In this document: piece by piece, positions 3,421 to 5,990 of the stretch
How positions within the stretch are numbered: position 1 is the stretch's first letter
Layout of the letters: each line of letters opens with the position of its first letter
NCBI GenBank assembly: GCA_964392965.1
Contig: CAYMSA010000093.1
Coordinates: forward strand, 1-5,990
Reading direction: 5' to 3'
Source: CAYMSA01 sp964392965
Lineage (GTDB): Bacteria; Actinomycetota; Coriobacteriia; Anaerosomatales; Anaerosomataceae
DNA length: 5,990 bases
Program-made: the position numbers and the translations under genes
The notes under the pieces: generated by a model
The model's database searches: none
Seen by the model: only the letters and a program-made list of their open reading frames with translations
What the model was told of the DNA's origin: nothing

Positions 3421-5990
3421 ATGGCACAGCGCACGTCTTCGTCCACCGAGCAGCCCGAGGCTCCCAAGGTGGTGGACGCCTCCCACACGCTCCCTGCAGC
3501 GGACGCACTCGATCGCCTCGGCTCATGCGCCGAGGGCCTCACGCGTGAGGAAGCGCACCGCCGCCAGGAACAGTACGGGCCCAACGCGCTCCCCGAGGGC
3601 GAGAAGCGCTCGATACTCGGCATGATCGCCGACCAGTTCAAGGACTTCCTCATCCTGCTCCTGCTCGCCGCCGCCCTCATCTCGGGCGCCCTCGGCGAGA
3701 TCGCCGACACCGTGGCCATCCTGGTGATCCTCGTGCTGAACGCCGCCATCGGCGTCTTCCAGGAGTACCGTGCCGAGCGCGCGATGGAGGCCCTGCGCGA
3801 GATGGCCGGCACGATCGCGAGCGTGCGCCGCGACGGCCAGGTCGTCGAGCTGCCCGCGACCGAGCTCACCCTCGGTGACGTCGTGCTCCTCGATGCCGGA
3901 CGCATCGTGCCAGCCGACCTGCGGCTCATCGAGTCGGCCGGGCTCCGCGCCGCCGAGGCCGCCCTCACGGGCGAGTCGCTGCCGGTGGAGAAGCACGTGA
4001 ACGCGGCGTGCGAGCTCGACGCCCCGCTCGGCGATCGGGTGACCATGGCGTACCGCGGCACGCAGATCGTCTACGGGCGTGGCGAAGGCGTCGTGACCGC
4101 GATCGCACTCGACACCGAGCTCGGCAAGATCGCCGGCCTGCTCGGCGCGGGTGAGCCGACGAAGACGCCGCTGCAGAAGCGTCTCGCGCAGTTCGGGAAG
4201 CAGCTCGGCCTCGCGGCAATCGGCCTCTGCCTCATCGTGTTCATCGTCGGCCTCATCCAGGGCGAGGAGCTCGTCAGGATGTTCATGACGTCGGTGAGCC
4301 TCGCTGTGGCCGCCGTGCCCGAGGCCCTCCCCGCGATCGCCACCATCACGCTCGCCATGGGCGCGAGCCGGCTCGTGAAGCAGCACACGCTCGTGCGGCG
4401 CCTGCCGGCAGTCGAGACGCTCGGCTCGGTCACGTACATCTGCACCGACAAGACCGGCACGCTCACGCTCAACCAGATGACCGTCGAGCACATCGCAGCG
4501 GGTGACGCGCTGCCGAGGCCGCTCGACTCCGTGGCCGACCCGTCGGCCTCCGTCGCCTGGCTCGGCTGGGCACTCGCCGTCTCCAACGACGTGGCCGGCG
4601 ACGACGACGCACTCATCGGCGACCCCACGGAGATCGCGTTCTACCGCGCCGCACAGGCCGCCGGCTACGAGCCGCGCGACATCCGCACGGGGCTCCCGCG
4701 CGCGGCCGAGCTGCCGTTCGACTCGGACCGCAAGCTCATGACGACCGTGCACGAACTCCCCGACGGCGGACACGTCTCGTTCACCAAGGGCGCTGCCGAG
4801 TCGATCCTCGAGCGGGCCACAAACGCGCTGGACGCTGCCGGCAACGTCATCCCGCTCGACCGCGAGGCCGCGCTCGCGCTCGTGGACCGCTGGTCCGCCG
4901 AGGGCCTGCGGGTCCTGGCGTTTGGCATGCGGCGCATCGACACGATCCCGCAGGGTCTCGCGATGGATGAGCTCGAGACCGACCTCACGGTCATCGGCTA
5001 CACCGGACTCGTCGATCCGCCACGCCCGGAGGCGTTCGACGCGGTGGCCACCTGCAAGGCTGCGGGCATCGTGCCGGTCATGATCACCGGCGACCACCCC
5101 GCCACCGCGCTCAGCATCGCGCGGCGCCTCGGTATCGCCGAGGATGTGGACCAGATGATCACCGGCCCCGAGCTCGATGCCCTCTCGCTCGAGGCGTTCG
5201 AGCGACGCGTGGAGGAGGTCCGCGTCTACGCGCGCGTGGCTCCCGAGCAGAAGCTCAAGATCGTCGAGGCGCTGCAGGACCGCGGCGAGTACGTGGCGAT
5301 GACGGGCGACGGCGTGAACGACGCGCCCGCGCTGTCGCGCGCTGACATCGGCGTGGCCATGGGCATCACCGGCACCGACGTGGCCAAAGAAGCCTCGGAC
5401 ATGGTGCTCCTCGACGACAACTTCTCGTCGATCGTCGGCTCCGTGGGCGAAGGCCGGCGCATCTTCGACAACATCCGCAAGTTCATCAAGTACGCGATGG
5501 CCGCCAACTCGGGCGAGATCCTCACCATCCTGCTGGCGCCGCTGGTGGGTCTGCACATACCGCTGCTGCCGATCCACATCCTGTGGATCAACCTCGTGAC
5601 CGACGGCCTGCCGGGTCTGGCGCTCGCCTCGGAGCCCGCCGAGAAGAACATCATGCGCCGCGCGCCGCGCAAGCCCACCGAGAGCATCTTCGCCGACGGA
5701 CTCGGCATCCACATCGTCTGGGTTGGCATCCTCATGGGTGCGGCGACGCTGTTCACGCAGGCCTTCGCCATCAGCCAGGGCATGCATTGGCAGACGATGG
5801 TCTTCACGGTGCTCTGTTTCACGCAGATGGGACACGTCCTGGCGGTGCGCTCGGACCGCGAGTCGATCTTCAAGCAGGGCTTCCGCTCCAACATGCCGCT
5901 ACTGGGGGCCGTTGCGCTCACCGTGGTGCTGCAGCTCGCCACGATCTACGTGCCGTTCCTCCACCCGGTCTTCAAGACCGACACGCTCAC
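3421..5990 (+). CDS. P2-type cation-transporting ATPase, probable Mn2+ (or Ca2+) exporter, C-terminus missing
   Basis: ATP-driven cation pump of the inner membrane, P2A (SERCA/PacL-like) group. The frame is open for 856 codons to the window edge; relatives are about 880-910 residues. Domains in order: soluble N-terminus (1-70); M1 about 76-91 and M2 95-113; actuator domain with TGES at 183-186; M3 about 263-279; M4 with PEALP at 300-304; phosphorylation site DKTGT at 343-347 (Asp343); nucleotide domain with KGA at 456-458; TGDHP at 556-560; hinge TGDGVNDAPAL at 628-638; M5 with Asn696 and Glu699; M6 with Asn724, Thr727 and Asp728; M7 about 762-780; M8 about 793-809; M9 about 826-845. M10 is absent only because the window ends. 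The M4-M6 residues match the SERCA Ca2+ ligands, while Gln802 appears to stand in for Glu908. The upstream Mn2+ riboswitch argues for manganese efflux. Ca2+ transport remains possible. Confidence 0.95.
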   Translation, partial: MAQRTSSSTEQPEAPKVVDASHTLPAADALDRLGSCAEGLTREEAHRRQEQYGPNALPEGEKRSILGMIADQFKDFLILLLLAAALISGALGEIADTVAILVILVLNAAIGVFQEYRAERAMEALREMAGTIASVRRDGQVVELPATELTLGDVVLLDAGRIVPADLRLIESAGLRAAEAALTGESLPVEKHVNAACELDAPLGDRVTMAYRGTQIVYGRGEGVVTAIALDTELGKIAGLLGAGEPTKTPLQKRLAQFGKQLGLAAIGLCLIVFIVGLIQGEELVRMFMTSVSLAVAAVPEALPAIATITLAMGASRLVKQHTLVRRLPAVETLGSVTYICTDKTGTLTLNQMTVEHIAAGDALPRPLDSVADPSASVAWLGWALAVSNDVAGDDDALIGDPTEIAFYRAAQAAGYEPRDIRTGLPRAAELPFDSDRKLMTTVHELPDGGHVSFTKGAAESILERATNALDAAGNVIPLDREAALALVDRWSAEGLRVLAFGMRRIDTIPQGLAMDELETDLTVIGYTGLVDPPRPEAFDAVATCKAAGIVPVMITGDHPATALSIARRLGIAEDVDQMITGPELDALSLEAFERRVEEVRVYARVAPEQKLKIVEALQDRGEYVAMTGDGVNDAPALSRADIGVAMGITGTDVAKEASDMVLLDDNFSSIVGSVGEGRRIFDNIRKFIKYAMAANSGEILTILLAPLVGLHIPLLPIHILWINLVTDGLPGLALASEPAEKNIMRRAPRKPTESIFADGLGIHIVWVGILMGAATLFTQAFAISQGMHWQTMVFTVLCFTQMGHVLAVRSDRESIFKQGFRSNMPLLGAVALTVVLQLATIYVPFLHPVFKTDTL

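Noticed and set aside
3312..3548. A 78-codon plus-strand frame across the riboswitch and ATPase start
   Set aside because: It overlaps the structured leader and the ATPase N-terminus in another frame, with no ribosome site and no recognisable content.
3523..5835. A 770-codon open frame on the minus strand opposite the ATPase gene
   Set aside because: It lies wholly antisense to a gene with every P-type ATPase motif. Its translation is Arg/His/Glu/Asp-rich with no recognisable domain, as expected when high-G+C third positions suppress stop codons in the complementary frame.

Overview
This is a G+C-rich (roughly two thirds by eye), gene-dense stretch of bacterial chromosome. It looks like a draft or metagenome-derived scaffold, because it contains a run of exactly 100 N (2648-2747). 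The high G+C, strong third-position bias, a possible leaderless start and the housekeeping content would fit a high-GC Gram-positive (actinobacterial) lineage. This is inference; nothing here fixes the taxon.

Layout. Minus strand, read from about 1638 down to 1: purB (adenylosuccinate lyase, complete), then a short gap with a hairpin and a possible promoter, then a small parvulin-type peptidyl-prolyl isomerase that runs off the left edge. Plus strand: a spermidine synthase-like SAM-fold protein starting at 1833, cut off by the assembly gap; panD (aspartate 1-decarboxylase, complete, GTG start); a 205-base untranslated region holding a yybP-ykoY (Mn2+) riboswitch; and a large P2-type cation-pumping ATPase that runs off the right edge, probably lacking only its last membrane segment.

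The most informative part is 3265-3420 plus the ATPase. A TATACT -10 box lies about 7 bases before the first aptamer helix. The aptamer can be drawn as a complete four-way junction. The 3' strand of its closing helix can pair either with the 5' P1 strand or with the ATPase Shine-Dalgarno, because both contain GAAGG. This suggests a translational ON switch in which Mn2+ frees the ribosome site of its own exporter. The riboswitch class is known. The assignment of this pump to Mn2+ efflux, and the switching mechanism, are inferences from this sequence.

The remaining genes (purine synthesis, protein folding, beta-alanine/pantothenate supply) are ordinary core genes with no evident shared pathway. 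I saw no mobile element, CRISPR array, tRNA or rRNA.
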